From Bog-793 sp050014835 (GTDB lineage: Bacteria; Actinomycetota; Acidimicrobiia; Acidimicrobiales; Bog-793): DNA of 38,826 nt. Both the position numbers and the translations under genes were made by a program. Of this stretch, positions 9,204 to 17,019 are shown piece after piece. Location of the stretch: assembly GCA_050014835.1 (NCBI GenBank), contig JBEKCO010000013.1:1-38826 (forward strand). The letters run 5' to 3'. The first letter of the stretch is position 1, and every line of letters begins with the position of its first letter. Below the pieces are notes generated by a model that made no database searches, had not been told where the DNA came from, and saw only the letters and a program-made list of their open reading frames with translations.

Positions 9204-9372
9204 GGTGGTCGCTCGAAGGCGATCAGCCCAGGGAGCGTAGGTTCGGGCCATTGCGCCCGCAAGGGATGGCATCGTGCACCCTGGCGCAAGAATCAGGCCC
9301 ATTCTGGCGCCTGACGTGCACGTTTCGATGACGAGGGGAGCTGGATCGCCGCCAGGGCGGTACTGTCCGGAC

Positions 9373-9582
9373 ATGAGAATCAGTGCCCGCAACCAGCTGC
9401 CGGGAACGGTCGTCGCGGTGGAGCAGGGTGCCGTCATGTCGACCGTGAGGATCCGCCTGTCCGGCGGGGAGGAAGTCGTCGCGGCGATCACGAGAGATTC
9501 GGTCGAGTCATTGCAGATCGATGTCGGCGACGAGGTCGTCGCGGTGATCAAGTCCACCTCGGTGATGGTGGCGAAGCGGTAG
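9373..9582 (+). CDS. Mop molbindin (single TOBE domain)
   Basis: A 69-residue stand-alone Mop/TOBE protein that oligomerises to bind molybdate or tungstate oxyanions in the cytosol, for storage or sensing. The sequence opens with SARNQLPGTVVAVEQGAV, the classical molbindin N-terminus, followed by the VRIRLSGGEEVVAAIT strand pair and the C-terminal DVGDEVVAVIKSTSVMVAK, so the domain is complete. The ATG at 9373 is chosen over an upstream in-frame start because it begins exactly at the domain. The gene is divergent from fhs and lies before a PadR regulator and a molybdate-type ABC transporter, consistent with molybdenum homeostasis. Confidence 0.92.
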   Translation: MRISARNQLPGTVVAVEQGAVMSTVRIRLSGGEEVVAAITRDSVESLQIDVGDEVVAVIKSTSVMVAKR

Positions 9583-9646
9583 TCCGTCCTCGGGTGCCGG
9601 TGCACGTGGCAAGCGGCGCCGACTCGGCGGTCGCGGACCGCGGTGC

Positions 9647-10279
9647 GTGTCCGTGGACCAGCGTGGCGCGGTCTCGCGTACTGTCGTGGTGGTGTCCTCC
9701 ACAAACGACCTTTCACTCGGCGAGTGGGCCGTGCTCGGGCTGGTGGCGGAGGGCGAGACGCACGGATTCGCGGTCAGCCGTGCCTTCGCTCCAGACGGGG
9801 TCATCGGGCGGATCTGGACGATCCCGCGGCCGCTCGTCTACCGGGCGATCGCCTCGCTCCAGACCTCCGGATACGTGCGGGAGACCGGCTCTGTTCCCGG
9901 GGTCCACGGACCGGAACGGCGCCTGATCGGCCTGACACCGGCGGGAAGGGCCGCGCTCGACTCCTGGCTCGGCGAGCCGGTCGCGCACGTCCGCGACGCC
10001 CGGTCGGAGCTGCTGGTGAAGTTGTTGCTGCTCGACCGCGCCGGCCTCGACACCCGCGAACTTCTCGACGCTCAAGCGGAGCGGATCCGTCCGATGCTCG
10101 TCGGATTGTGCGAGAAGCTGGCGCGAGCAGAGGGGTTCGACGCGACGCTGGCGCGCTGGCGGCTCGCCTCTGCCGAGGCGCTGGCGAACTTCCTCGCCGA
10201 GTTGATCGATGACCGGCGGAGTCACGGGGGTCCGGTCCCCTCGGGCGGGGGAGGGACCCAGCTTCCGGAGCACCACTGA
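9647..10279 (+). CDS. PadR-family transcriptional regulator
   Basis: A 210-residue protein with an N-terminal PadR winged-helix domain: LSLGEWAVLGLVAEGETHGF (near residues 23-42) is the typical opening, RPLVYRAIASLQTSGYV the recognition helix region, and RLIGLTPAGRAALDSWL the wing/linker. A C-terminal Vir-like helical dimerisation region follows (LLVKLLLLDRAGLDTRELLDAQ onward). PadR proteins usually repress neighbouring genes. It sits between mop and the molybdate-type ABC transporter, and an AT-rich inverted repeat at 10338-10358 just before the transporter is a candidate operator, so it may tie Mo uptake to a ligand or metal signal (inference). The GTG at 9647 is the longest start; another GTG a few codons later is possible. 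Confidence 0.9.
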   Translation: MSVDQRGAVSRTVVVVSSTNDLSLGEWAVLGLVAEGETHGFAVSRAFAPDGVIGRIWTIPRPLVYRAIASLQTSGYVRETGSVPGVHGPERRLIGLTPAGRAALDSWLGEPVAHVRDARSELLVKLLLLDRAGLDTRELLDAQAERIRPMLVGLCEKLARAEGFDATLARWRLASAEALANFLAELIDDRRSHGGPVPSGGGGTQLPEHH

Positions 10280-10337
10280 GGCGTGCGACACCTGGTGCGT
10301 GGGATCGATCACGGGGGAATGCGGCCCGGCTATGGTC

Positions 10338-10358
10338 ACTAGTCAAATGTTGATTAGT
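10338..10358. promoter_or_regulatory. Candidate operator: 9-bp inverted repeat
   Basis: ACTAGTCAA (10338-10346), spacer ATG, TTGATTAGT (10350-10358): eight of nine positions pair as an inverted repeat with a 3-base spacer. It is strikingly AT-rich for this genome and ends 15 bases before the start of the binding-protein gene, just downstream of the PadR gene. The geometry suits a dimeric winged-helix repressor, and it would overlap a promoter or block early elongation. The link to PadR is inference from position. Confidence 0.5.
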
Positions 10359-10373
10359 GGAAAGGGGCTGTTC

Positions 10374-11330
10374 ATGATGCATCCCTCGCATCGCCAGCCG
10401 GTCGGGGCTCGAGGCGCCGTGACCCGCTCGTGGGGCGGAACCGGTCGGACTGGCGTCGGGCGCGCCTCGATCGTGGTGATCGCCGGCGCCGCGCTCGGAC
10501 TGGTCGCAGCGCTCCCCGCCACGGGCACCGCGATCGCGTCGACGTCGAACGGCGGGCCGGTCGACGTCTTGTACGCGGGATCGCTCGTCGACACGATGAA
10601 CCTGCTCGGACCGGCCTTCGAGAAGGCGACCGGCTACACCTTCGACGGATTCTCCGCCGGGTCGACCGCGCTCGCCACGGAGATCCAGGGCAAGACACAG
10701 AAGGCCGACGTTTTCGTCAGCGCGGGCACGAAGGCCCCCGCCTCGCTCGAGGGATCGAAGTCCGGCGACTGGGTCTCTTGGTACGCGCAGTTCGGGACGA
10801 CGCCGCTCTACATCGGCTACAACCCGAACAGCAGGTTCGCCCAGGACTTCAAGACCGAACCGTGGTACAAGGTCATCACCCAACCGGGCTTCCGGCTTGG
10901 GCGCACGGACCCGGCCATCGACCCGAAGGGCGTCCTCGCCGTGACCGCCCTCGATGAAGCCGCCACGACGTACAAGCTGCCGGCGCTGAGGACGCTCGCG
11001 ACGGAGACCTCCGACGTCTTCCCCGAGGAGACGATGGTCGGACGCCTGCAGGCAGGTCAGCTCGACGCCGGTTTCTTCTACGAGGTCGAGGCGAAGGCTG
11101 CCGACATCCCGACGGTCACCCTCGGAGCGATCAAGCTCACGAACCCCTACGTCGTCACCGTCGTGAACCGTGCCCCGCACGAGGCCGCGGCGGTCGCCTT
11201 CGTCGACTACCTGCTGAGTGCCAGGGCTGCGGCGATCCTGCGACGCGAGGGGCTCACGGTCGACTCGCCGGCGATCCTTGTCGGTCCCCGGTCCGCCGTC
11301 CCGCCCCCGTTGCGGTCGCTCGTCTCCTAG
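10374..11330 (+). CDS. Molybdate/tungstate ABC transporter, substrate-binding protein (ModA/WtpA type)
   Basis: An exported periplasm-type oxyanion-binding protein. After a basic N-terminus and a hydrophobic segment ending ...TGTAIAS, the mature part begins VDVLYAGSLVDTMNLLGPAF, the family opening with the AGSL anion-binding loop. FSAGSTALATEIQGK and KADVFVSAG follow, and GFRLGRTDPAIDPKGVLAV matches the WtpA-like DPxxDPxG block. The ATG at 10374 is preferred because AAAGGGG lies seven bases upstream; an in-frame ATG at 10332 would place the inverted repeat inside the gene. It lies 11 bases before the fused permease-ATPase gene, so they form one operon. It serves the Mo enzymes of this region (inference); tungstate or molybdate preference cannot be told. 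Confidence 0.88.
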   Translation: MMHPSHRQPVGARGAVTRSWGGTGRTGVGRASIVVIAGAALGLVAALPATGTAIASTSNGGPVDVLYAGSLVDTMNLLGPAFEKATGYTFDGFSAGSTALATEIQGKTQKADVFVSAGTKAPASLEGSKSGDWVSWYAQFGTTPLYIGYNPNSRFAQDFKTEPWYKVITQPGFRLGRTDPAIDPKGVLAVTALDEAATTYKLPALRTLATETSDVFPEETMVGRLQAGQLDAGFFYEVEAKAADIPTVTLGAIKLTNPYVVTVVNRAPHEAAAVAFVDYLLSARAAAILRREGLTVDSPAILVGPRSAVPPPLRSLVS

Positions 11331-11341
11331 GAAGCGGGTCC

Positions 11342-13162
11342 TTGTCGGTGGGGCAGCGAGCGTGGCGCGCCAGCCCGCTTCTGCTGCTCGGCGGGTTGCT
11401 CGCGCTCTACCTCGCTGTCCCGCTCGGCGCCTTCGTCTTCCGGCTCTCGAGCTCGGGCCAGCACGGGTTCTCCCAGCCGGGGCTCTTCCCGGCGCTGTAC
11501 ACCTCGGCCGTCACGGCGACGATCTCCACCGCGCTCATCGCGGCGTTCGGGATCCCGCTCGCCTACCTGCTGGCCCGGTCGCGCTCGCGGTGGGCGTCCT
11601 TCCTCACCGTCCTCGTGTCGCTCCCGCTGGCGCTCCCGCCGCTCATGGCCGGGATCCTCCTCATCTACATCGTCGGCCCGTACACGACGATCGGCAGCCT
11701 TTTCAACGGCAATCTCACCGACTCGATGGCAGGGGTCGTGCTGGCGCAGACCTTCGTTGCTTCGCCGTTCCTCGTGCTCGTGGCCCGTGCCGCGTTCAGC
11801 AGCGTCGACCCGGCGCTATTCGACCTCGCGGCCGGGCTCGGCCACCGGGAGCTCGCGCGTTTCTGGAAGGTCGGCCTGCCGGGCGCGGCAGCAGGGATCC
11901 GCGCCGGCCTCCTGCTCGCCTGGCTGCGCGCCCTCGGTGAGTACGGGGCGACGGTCATCCTTGCCTATCACCCCTACACGCTGCCCGTCTTCACCTCGGT
12001 GCAGTTCAGCGCGAGCGGGCTGTCGACGACCGAGGCGCCGACGGCGCTCGCCCTCGGACTGGCGGTCGTCGTCGTCACCCTCACGAGACTGCGTCGCCGG
12101 ACCCGCCGCAGAGTCGTTCGCAGCCTGCCCAGCCCGGTCGCCCCCCCGGTGGTCAAGGGCGAGCCGGTCTCGTTCGATCTCGCCCTGCGGCTCGGCAGCT
12201 TCCATCTCCAGCTCGAGCACCGGGGCGCGAGCGGGCAGCTCGCCATCCTCGGGCCGTCGGGATCGGGGAAGACCGCCACGATGCGCTGCCTCGCGGGCCT
12301 TTACGGGTCCTTGCCCGGGACCGTCCGTTACGGCGACCGCGACGTGACCGCCGTGCCGATCGAGGAGCGCCGCGTCGGTTACCTGCCCCAGGGGGTCACG
12401 CTCCTCCCGCATCTCACCGTCTGGGACCAGCTGCTGTTCGGGTCCGGCGCGCAACCGAGCGCCGCGGCGTACTGGCTGGGGCGGCTCGGCCTCGCCGGCC
12501 TCGAGAACCGGCTGCCCGAAGAGCTCTCGGGCGGCCAGCGACAGCGGGTGGGCCTCGCCCAGGCGCTCAGCCGCACCCCCCGGCTCCTCCTGCTCGACGA
12601 GCCCTTCTCCGCCCTCGACGCGCCGGTGCGCGCCGACCTGAGGCGGGAGCTCCGCCAGCTCCAGCGCGAGACGGGGATCTCGACCGTCCTCGTCACCCAT
12701 GACCCGGAGGAGGCGGCGCTTCTGGCCAGCGAGGTGATGGTGATCAGCGACGGGAGCCTGTTGCAGGCCGGGACAAGGCGCGAGGTCTTCGCCAAGCCGT
12801 CGTCTCCCGGGGTCGCGCGCCTCCTCGGCATCGCGAACGTCCTCGCCGGTCGGGCGCGCGCCGGTGGCGGGATCGTGTGCGAGGACGTCGCGTTCGACGC
12901 GGTGACCGGAGAGCTCGCGGCCGGAGCTCCGCTGTGGTGGTGCGTCCGTCCCGAGCACGTCGTCGTCGGTCCGGAGGGGGACCTCGCGGCCGAGGTCGTC
13001 GACGTCCTCGACCTCGGATCGACGAGCGAGGTCGTGCTGCGGGTCAGCGGCGACTTCACGCTGCGGGCCCGCGGTCGGGACGTCTCCCAGTTCTCGGCGG
13101 GGGAGCGGTGCCGGATCGGGCTGCCTCCGGGGGCGATCGCCGTCTGGCCCCGGAACCCGTGA
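11342..13162 (+). CDS. Fused molybdate/tungstate ABC permease and ATPase (ModB-ModC fusion)
   Basis: A 606-residue single chain joining the membrane and ATP-hydrolysing halves of an oxyanion importer. Residues 1 to about 255 are a ModB-like permease with about five to six hydrophobic segments and the EAA-type loop DLAAGLGHRELARFWKVGLP. Residues from about 280 are the ATPase: Walker A GPSGSGKTA, signature LSGGQRQRV, Walker B LLLLDEPFSALDAP and switch His in VTHDPEEA. The C-terminus resembles a TOBE domain that senses oxyanion. Permease and ATPase are usually separate proteins, so the fusion is of note, although modBC fusions are known. The TTG at 11342 (or GTG at 11348) follows the binding-protein stop by 11 bases with GGAAG just upstream. 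Confidence 0.9.
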   Translation: MSVGQRAWRASPLLLLGGLLALYLAVPLGAFVFRLSSSGQHGFSQPGLFPALYTSAVTATISTALIAAFGIPLAYLLARSRSRWASFLTVLVSLPLALPPLMAGILLIYIVGPYTTIGSLFNGNLTDSMAGVVLAQTFVASPFLVLVARAAFSSVDPALFDLAAGLGHRELARFWKVGLPGAAAGIRAGLLLAWLRALGEYGATVILAYHPYTLPVFTSVQFSASGLSTTEAPTALALGLAVVVVTLTRLRRRTRRRVVRSLPSPVAPPVVKGEPVSFDLALRLGSFHLQLEHRGASGQLAILGPSGSGKTATMRCLAGLYGSLPGTVRYGDRDVTAVPIEERRVGYLPQGVTLLPHLTVWDQLLFGSGAQPSAAAYWLGRLGLAGLENRLPEELSGGQRQRVGLAQALSRTPRLLLLDEPFSALDAPVRADLRRELRQLQRETGISTVLVTHDPEEAALLASEVMVISDGSLLQAGTRREVFAKPSSPGVARLLGIANVLAGRARAGGGIVCEDVAFDAVTGELAAGAPLWWCVRPEHVVVGPEGDLAAEVVDVLDLGSTSEVVLRVSGDFTLRARGRDVSQFSAGERCRIGLPPGAIAVWPRNP

Positions 13163-13205
13163 GAAGGAGCGCAATCCGGTCGCTTTCCCGGGAGGGCAGG
13201 TTTCT

Positions 13206-13234
13206 CGTCCACCGGCGCGCGGACCGTCCACCGG
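13206..13234 (+). repeat. Two 10-bp direct repeats before moeA
   Basis: CGTCCACCGG occurs at 13206-13215 and 13225-13234, 19 bases apart start to start, close to two helical turns, just upstream of moeA. It may be a regulator site; nothing identifies the protein. Confidence 0.35.
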
Positions 13235-13257
13235 TAGGATGACCAGGTGACGGCCCG

Positions 13258-14508
13258 ATGATCCCGCTCGAAGAGGCACGTCAAATCGTCCTGTCCCAAC
13301 TGCGGCCGCTGCCGCCGGTCACACTCGCGCTCGACGAGGCACTCGGCTGCGTTGCCTCAGGGCCCGTCGTCGCGAGCGGCCCGATTCCGGACTTCGCGAA
13401 CTCCCAGATGGACGGCTACGCCCTGCGGTCGACCGACGCCGTCGCGGGCTGCCGCCTCCGTGTCGTCGGCACGGTCGTCGCCGGACAATCGGCCGACTTC
13501 TCGGTCGGGGTCGGCGAGGCGGTGCGGATCATGACGGGGGCGCCGATCCCCCCTGGCGCCGATGCGGTGTGCATGGTCGAACGGACGGTGACCGAGGACG
13601 GCGGTGCCGTCGTCGTCCTCGAGGGACCGGTCCGGCCCGGCGAGTACGTCCGCCTCCCCGGCGAGGACGTGAAGGAGGGCGAGGTCGTGATCGAGAGCGG
13701 CACCGTGCTCGGCCCGGGGCACCTCGGTGTCCTGGCGAGCCTGGGAGTTGCGTCGGTCGCGGTCCACCGGCGGCCCCGGGTGGGCGTCCTGTCGACCGGC
13801 GACGAGCTCGTCACCTCCGTCGGGTCCCTGAGACCCGGGGCCGTCCGGGACGCCAACCGCCCGACCCTGCTCGCGTTGGCGCGCTCGTCCGGCTTCGCCG
13901 CTGCCGACCTCGGAATCGTCGCCGACGACGAGGACCGCATCGGCGCCGCCCTCAGTGAAGCGGCGGAGCATTGCGACGCCATCGTCACCTCCGGCGGGGT
14001 GAGCGTGGGCGATCGCGACTACGTGAAGACGGTGCTCGACAAGATGACGGACGGTTCGATGCGGTGGATGCAGGTGGCGATCAAACCGGCGAAGCCGTTC
14101 GCCTTCGGGACACTCGTCGCGACGGGCACGCCGGTCTTCGGCCTGCCGGGCAACCGCGTGTCGGCGATGGTGTCGTTCGAGATGTTCGTGCGACCGGCGC
14201 TGCGCAAGTTGGCCGGACACCACCGGCTCGACCGGCCGCGCTTCGCCGCCGTCGCCGACGAGGAGCTGGGACGGGCCGTCGACGGCAAGCTGCACCTCGT
14301 CCGGGTGGTCGCGAAACTTGGTGACGACGGCCGCGTGCACGTTCGCTCGTCCGGGGGGCAGGCATCCCACATGCTGCTCTCGATGGCGCGGGCAAATGCG
14401 CTCGCGCTGCTCCCGGACGGCGACGGGGCGCGCCGGGGAGACTTGGTGCAGGTGATGCTCCTCGACGCCGAAGGTCTCACCGCGCCGGGAGCGGAAGGGT
14501 CGGCATGA
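13258..14508 (+). CDS. moeA: Molybdopterin molybdenumtransferase MoeA
   Basis: A 416-residue cytosolic enzyme that inserts molybdate into adenylylated molybdopterin to make Moco. Family blocks: PDFANSQMDGYALRSTD (about residues 43-59), RIMTGAPIPPGADAV, the domain III motif VTSGGVSVGDRDYVK with the active Asp, IKPAKPFAFG and GLPGNRVSAMVSFE. Length and C-terminal domain IV are normal. The ATG at 13258 has AGGTGA seven bases upstream. The stop overlaps the start of moaA by four bases (ATGA), so they are translationally coupled. It starts a cofactor operon placed directly after the molybdate-type transporter. Confidence 0.96.
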   Translation: MIPLEEARQIVLSQLRPLPPVTLALDEALGCVASGPVVASGPIPDFANSQMDGYALRSTDAVAGCRLRVVGTVVAGQSADFSVGVGEAVRIMTGAPIPPGADAVCMVERTVTEDGGAVVVLEGPVRPGEYVRLPGEDVKEGEVVIESGTVLGPGHLGVLASLGVASVAVHRRPRVGVLSTGDELVTSVGSLRPGAVRDANRPTLLALARSSGFAAADLGIVADDEDRIGAALSEAAEHCDAIVTSGGVSVGDRDYVKTVLDKMTDGSMRWMQVAIKPAKPFAFGTLVATGTPVFGLPGNRVSAMVSFEMFVRPALRKLAGHHRLDRPRFAAVADEELGRAVDGKLHLVRVVAKLGDDGRVHVRSSGGQASHMLLSMARANALALLPDGDGARRGDLVQVMLLDAEGLTAPGAEGSA

Positions 14509-15572
14509 CCTCGAGCGTGAGCACTCCCGTTCGTCTCGTTGCCCGACCGCTCCGTCGGCCGGACCCGGACTCGATGCCGACGACGGGTGCGCTCGTCGAT
14601 ACGTTCGGCAGGGTCCACACCGATCTGCGGATCTCGGTGACCGACCGCTGCAATCTCCGGTGCACCTACTGCATGGCGGACGAGGCCCAGACGTTCCTGC
14701 CGCGTGACGAGCTGCTCACGTTTGACGAGATCGAACGGGTCGCCCGGGTCGCCCGTTCGCTGGGGGTCACCGCGGTGCGCCTGACCGGTGGGGAACCGCT
14801 TGTGCGCGCCGGACTCGTGGACCTCGTCAAGCGCCTCGGCGCGCTCGGGTTCGACGACCTCGCGCTCACGACGAACGGGACCGCGCTCGCCCGCTCTGCC
14901 CTGGCGCTCGCCGCGGCCGGGCTCGATCGCGTGAACGTGAGCTGCGACTCGTTGCGACCGGAGCGGTTCGCCGTGATCCGGCGTCACGGCGAGCTCGGCC
15001 GGGTGCTCGCCGCGATGGATGCCGCCGAGGGAGCGGGCCTGCGTCCCGTGAAGGTGAACGTCGTTCTGCAAAAGGGAGTGAACGACGACGAGATCCTCGA
15101 CTTCGCGGCGTTCGCCCGCGCGACGCACCGCGAGGTGCGGTTCATCGAGTTCATGCCCCTCGACGCCGAGGGGCGCTGGGCGGCCGATGCCGTCGTGCCG
15201 TCGGCGGACGTGATCGCGCGGATCAACGCCCGCTTTCCCGTCCACCACGCCGAGCGGGACGGACCGGACGCTGCCCCGGCGTCCGTGTACCGCTTCGCCG
15301 ACGGTGGTGGCTCCGTCGGTGTCGTGGCGACCGTCACCCAACCTTTCTGCGGAACCTGCAATCGCCTGCGGCTCACCGCCGACGGCGCCGTGCGCAACTG
15401 CCTCTTCTCCGATGACGAACTTTCCGTGCGCGAGGTGTTGCGTGGGCACAGCGACGATGACGACATCGCGGCGGTGCTGCGCCGGGCCGTCTGGGCCAAA
15501 CGCGCCGGCCACGGCATCGGCGAGCCCTCGTTCGCCCGGCCGGTGCGCACGATGTCGATGATCGGGGGCTGA
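14505..15572 (+). CDS. moaA: GTP 3',8-cyclase MoaA (radical SAM)
   Basis: A 355-residue radical-SAM enzyme starting Moco synthesis from GTP. The SAM cluster Cys motif is in TDRCNLRCTYCMAD (about residues 46-59), followed by VRLTGGEPLVR and LTTNGTALA. The second cluster ligands are in the C-terminal CGTCNRLRLTADGAVRNC, and the chain ends in Gly-Gly as needed for activity. The N-terminus has about 30 extra residues before the domain; the start is set by the ATGA overlap with moeA. Its product passes to MoaC, encoded 0.9 kb downstream. Confidence 0.97.
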   Translation: MTSSVSTPVRLVARPLRRPDPDSMPTTGALVDTFGRVHTDLRISVTDRCNLRCTYCMADEAQTFLPRDELLTFDEIERVARVARSLGVTAVRLTGGEPLVRAGLVDLVKRLGALGFDDLALTTNGTALARSALALAAAGLDRVNVSCDSLRPERFAVIRRHGELGRVLAAMDAAEGAGLRPVKVNVVLQKGVNDDEILDFAAFARATHREVRFIEFMPLDAEGRWAADAVVPSADVIARINARFPVHHAERDGPDAAPASVYRFADGGGSVGVVATVTQPFCGTCNRLRLTADGAVRNCLFSDDELSVREVLRGHSDDDDIAAVLRRAVWAKRAGHGIGEPSFARPVRTMSMIGG

Positions 15573-15573
15573 C

Positions 15574-15810
15574 CTGACGCGGCTCCGTCTCCTCGGGCCC
15601 GCGGGGGACGCCGCCGGCGTCCGCTGCGACGAGATCGCCGCCGGCACCGTCGGAGATCTGCTCGCCGCGGCGCGCTCGCGCTACGGGACCCCGTTCGCCG
15701 AGGTCCTCGCGCGCAGCCGTGTCTGGGTGAACGGCCGCCACGCCGACGACCGTACGCCGGTGGGCGACACCGACGAGGTGGCGGTCCTGCCGCCCGTGTC
15801 GGGAGGGTGA
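15574..15810 (+). CDS. moaD: MoaD-like sulfur carrier (molybdopterin synthase small subunit)
   Basis: A 78-residue ubiquitin-fold protein: LTRLRLLGPAGDAAGV opening strand, EIAAGTVGDLLAAARSRYG, VWVNGRHADDRTPV, then DTDEVAVLPPVSGG, ending in the Gly-Gly tail that is thiocarboxylated for sulfur donation. No ATG, GTG or TTG exists in this frame between an in-frame stop at 15559 and the conserved N-terminus. The only plausible start is CTG at 15574, one base after the moaA stop with GGGGG (15564-15568) upstream, so it is probably translated by coupling. The partner large subunit MoaE is not seen in the window. Confidence 0.82.
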   Translation: MTRLRLLGPAGDAAGVRCDEIAAGTVGDLLAAARSRYGTPFAEVLARSRVWVNGRHADDRTPVGDTDEVAVLPPVSGG

Positions 15811-15868
15811 TCGCGGGGCGCCGCTCCAGGCGGGGTGGAGTCCGGGCCGGCTTTCCTCGAAACGGCGG

Positions 15869-16336
15869 CTAGTGCGGTCGCCCCCCGGCGAGGAGCTCGA
15901 GGGCATGGGGCAGCACGTCGAGCACGGCCTCGAGATCCTCGACCGCGCCGGACGGCGATCCCGGCGTGTTAAGCACGAGCGTCGCGCCGACCGTCCCGGC
16001 GACGCCGCGGGTCAGCCGCCCGAGGGGGTTCGCGCGGCGCATCGCCTCGGCGAGCCCCGGCGCCTCGCGGTCGACGACCGAGCGGGTGGCCTCCGGCGTC
16101 GCGTCGGTCGGCGAGAAACCCGTTCCGCCGGTCGTGACGATCAAACCGCGGAAGCCGTGGGCCATCTCGGCGAGCGCGGCGGCGACGGGGCCCTTGCCGT
16201 CGGCCACGACTCGGCGTTCGACCACGGTGAAACCGGCCGTCTCGAGCCGGGCGACGAGCGCGGGTCCGGAGGTGTCCTCCCGTTCTCCGGCCGCCACTCC
16301 GTTGGAGACCGTGAGGACCTTGGCGGCGATCGGCAT
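15869..16336 (-). CDS. Molybdopterin adenylyltransferase, MogA/MoaB family
   Basis: A 155-residue cytosolic enzyme that adenylylates molybdopterin before MoeA inserts metal. MPIAAKVLTVSNGVAAGERED opens like the MogA fold. The substrate-binding IVTTGGTGFSPTDATPEAT block (near residues 67-85) and NTPGSPSGAVEDLEAVL near the C-terminus are diagnostic, and the length is normal. The gene is opposite in strand to moaA/moaD and moaC, diverging from moaC across a 149-base gap that probably holds both promoters. MogA and MoaB cannot be separated with certainty from sequence alone. Confidence 0.93.
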   Translation of the reverse strand: MPIAAKVLTVSNGVAAGEREDTSGPALVARLETAGFTVVERRVVADGKGPVAAALAEMAHGFRGLIVTTGGTGFSPTDATPEATRSVVDREAPGLAEAMRRANPLGRLTRGVAGTVGATLVLNTPGSPSGAVEDLEAVLDVLPHALELLAGGRPH

Positions 16337-16485
16337 TGGGGCAGCGTATCGGGCTCCGGTTCCCCGGCGTCGGGCGCCGGCGCGGGAGAGCGGTCGCCGC
16401 GGGCGCGGCGCGAAGCTGGCTCGGTGGGCGTAAGCGAACGATGGCGGCGCGACAGCCGTGCCGCGGACGTCCCGGCCGTGGCGCG

Positions 16486-17019
16486 ATGAGCGAGAGCGGT
16501 GGCCTCAGCCACGTCGACGCGCGCGGTCGCGCCGCGATGGTCGACGTGACCGCCAAGAGCCCGACGCTCCGCGTCGCCCGGGCTCATTGCACGGTCCGCA
16601 CCTCGTCGGCCGGCCTGCGGTTGCTGGGCGACGAAACGACCGGTGACGTCATCGTCTCGACGGCGCGCACCGCCGGGCTTCTCGGCGCCAAACGCGCGGC
16701 GTCGTTCATCCCGCTCTGTCATCCGATCCACGTCGACGCGATCGTGGTCGACGTCACAGTCGGCGAAGCGGGCGTCGGCGTCTCGGCGACCGCCGAGGCC
16801 GTCGAGCGGACCGGCGTCGAGATGGAGGCGCTCACCGCCTGTGCGTGCGCCGGCATGAGCATCCTGTGCGCCGTCTGGTCGGTCGACCCCGCGGCCCGCC
16901 TCGATGACCTGGTCCTGTTGCACAAGTCGGGCGGGCGTTCCGGGACCTGGGACCGTCAGGCGGCGGCCGGTCCCGTGACCGGCGAGGCTTCTCCCGGCGT
17001 GGCCCGCGGCGACGCCTAA
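16486..17019 (+). CDS. moaC: Cyclic pyranopterin monophosphate synthase MoaC
   Basis: A 177-residue enzyme acting after MoaA to form cyclic pyranopterin monophosphate. LSHVDARGRAAMVDVTAK (about residues 7-24) is the family opening; SFIPLCHPIHVDAI and VERTGVEMEALTACACAG carry the conserved catalytic and binding residues. The ATG at 16486 is chosen because it begins just before the conserved start; a much longer upstream frame is Arg-rich and unlike MoaC. A Gly/Ala-rich C-terminal tail is longer than usual. It converges on the MocA-like gene with stop codons overlapping by four bases. Confidence 0.95.
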   Translation: MSESGGLSHVDARGRAAMVDVTAKSPTLRVARAHCTVRTSSAGLRLLGDETTGDVIVSTARTAGLLGAKRAASFIPLCHPIHVDAIVVDVTVGEAGVGVSATAEAVERTGVEMEALTACACAGMSILCAVWSVDPAARLDDLVLLHKSGGRSGTWDRQAAAGPVTGEASPGVARGDA

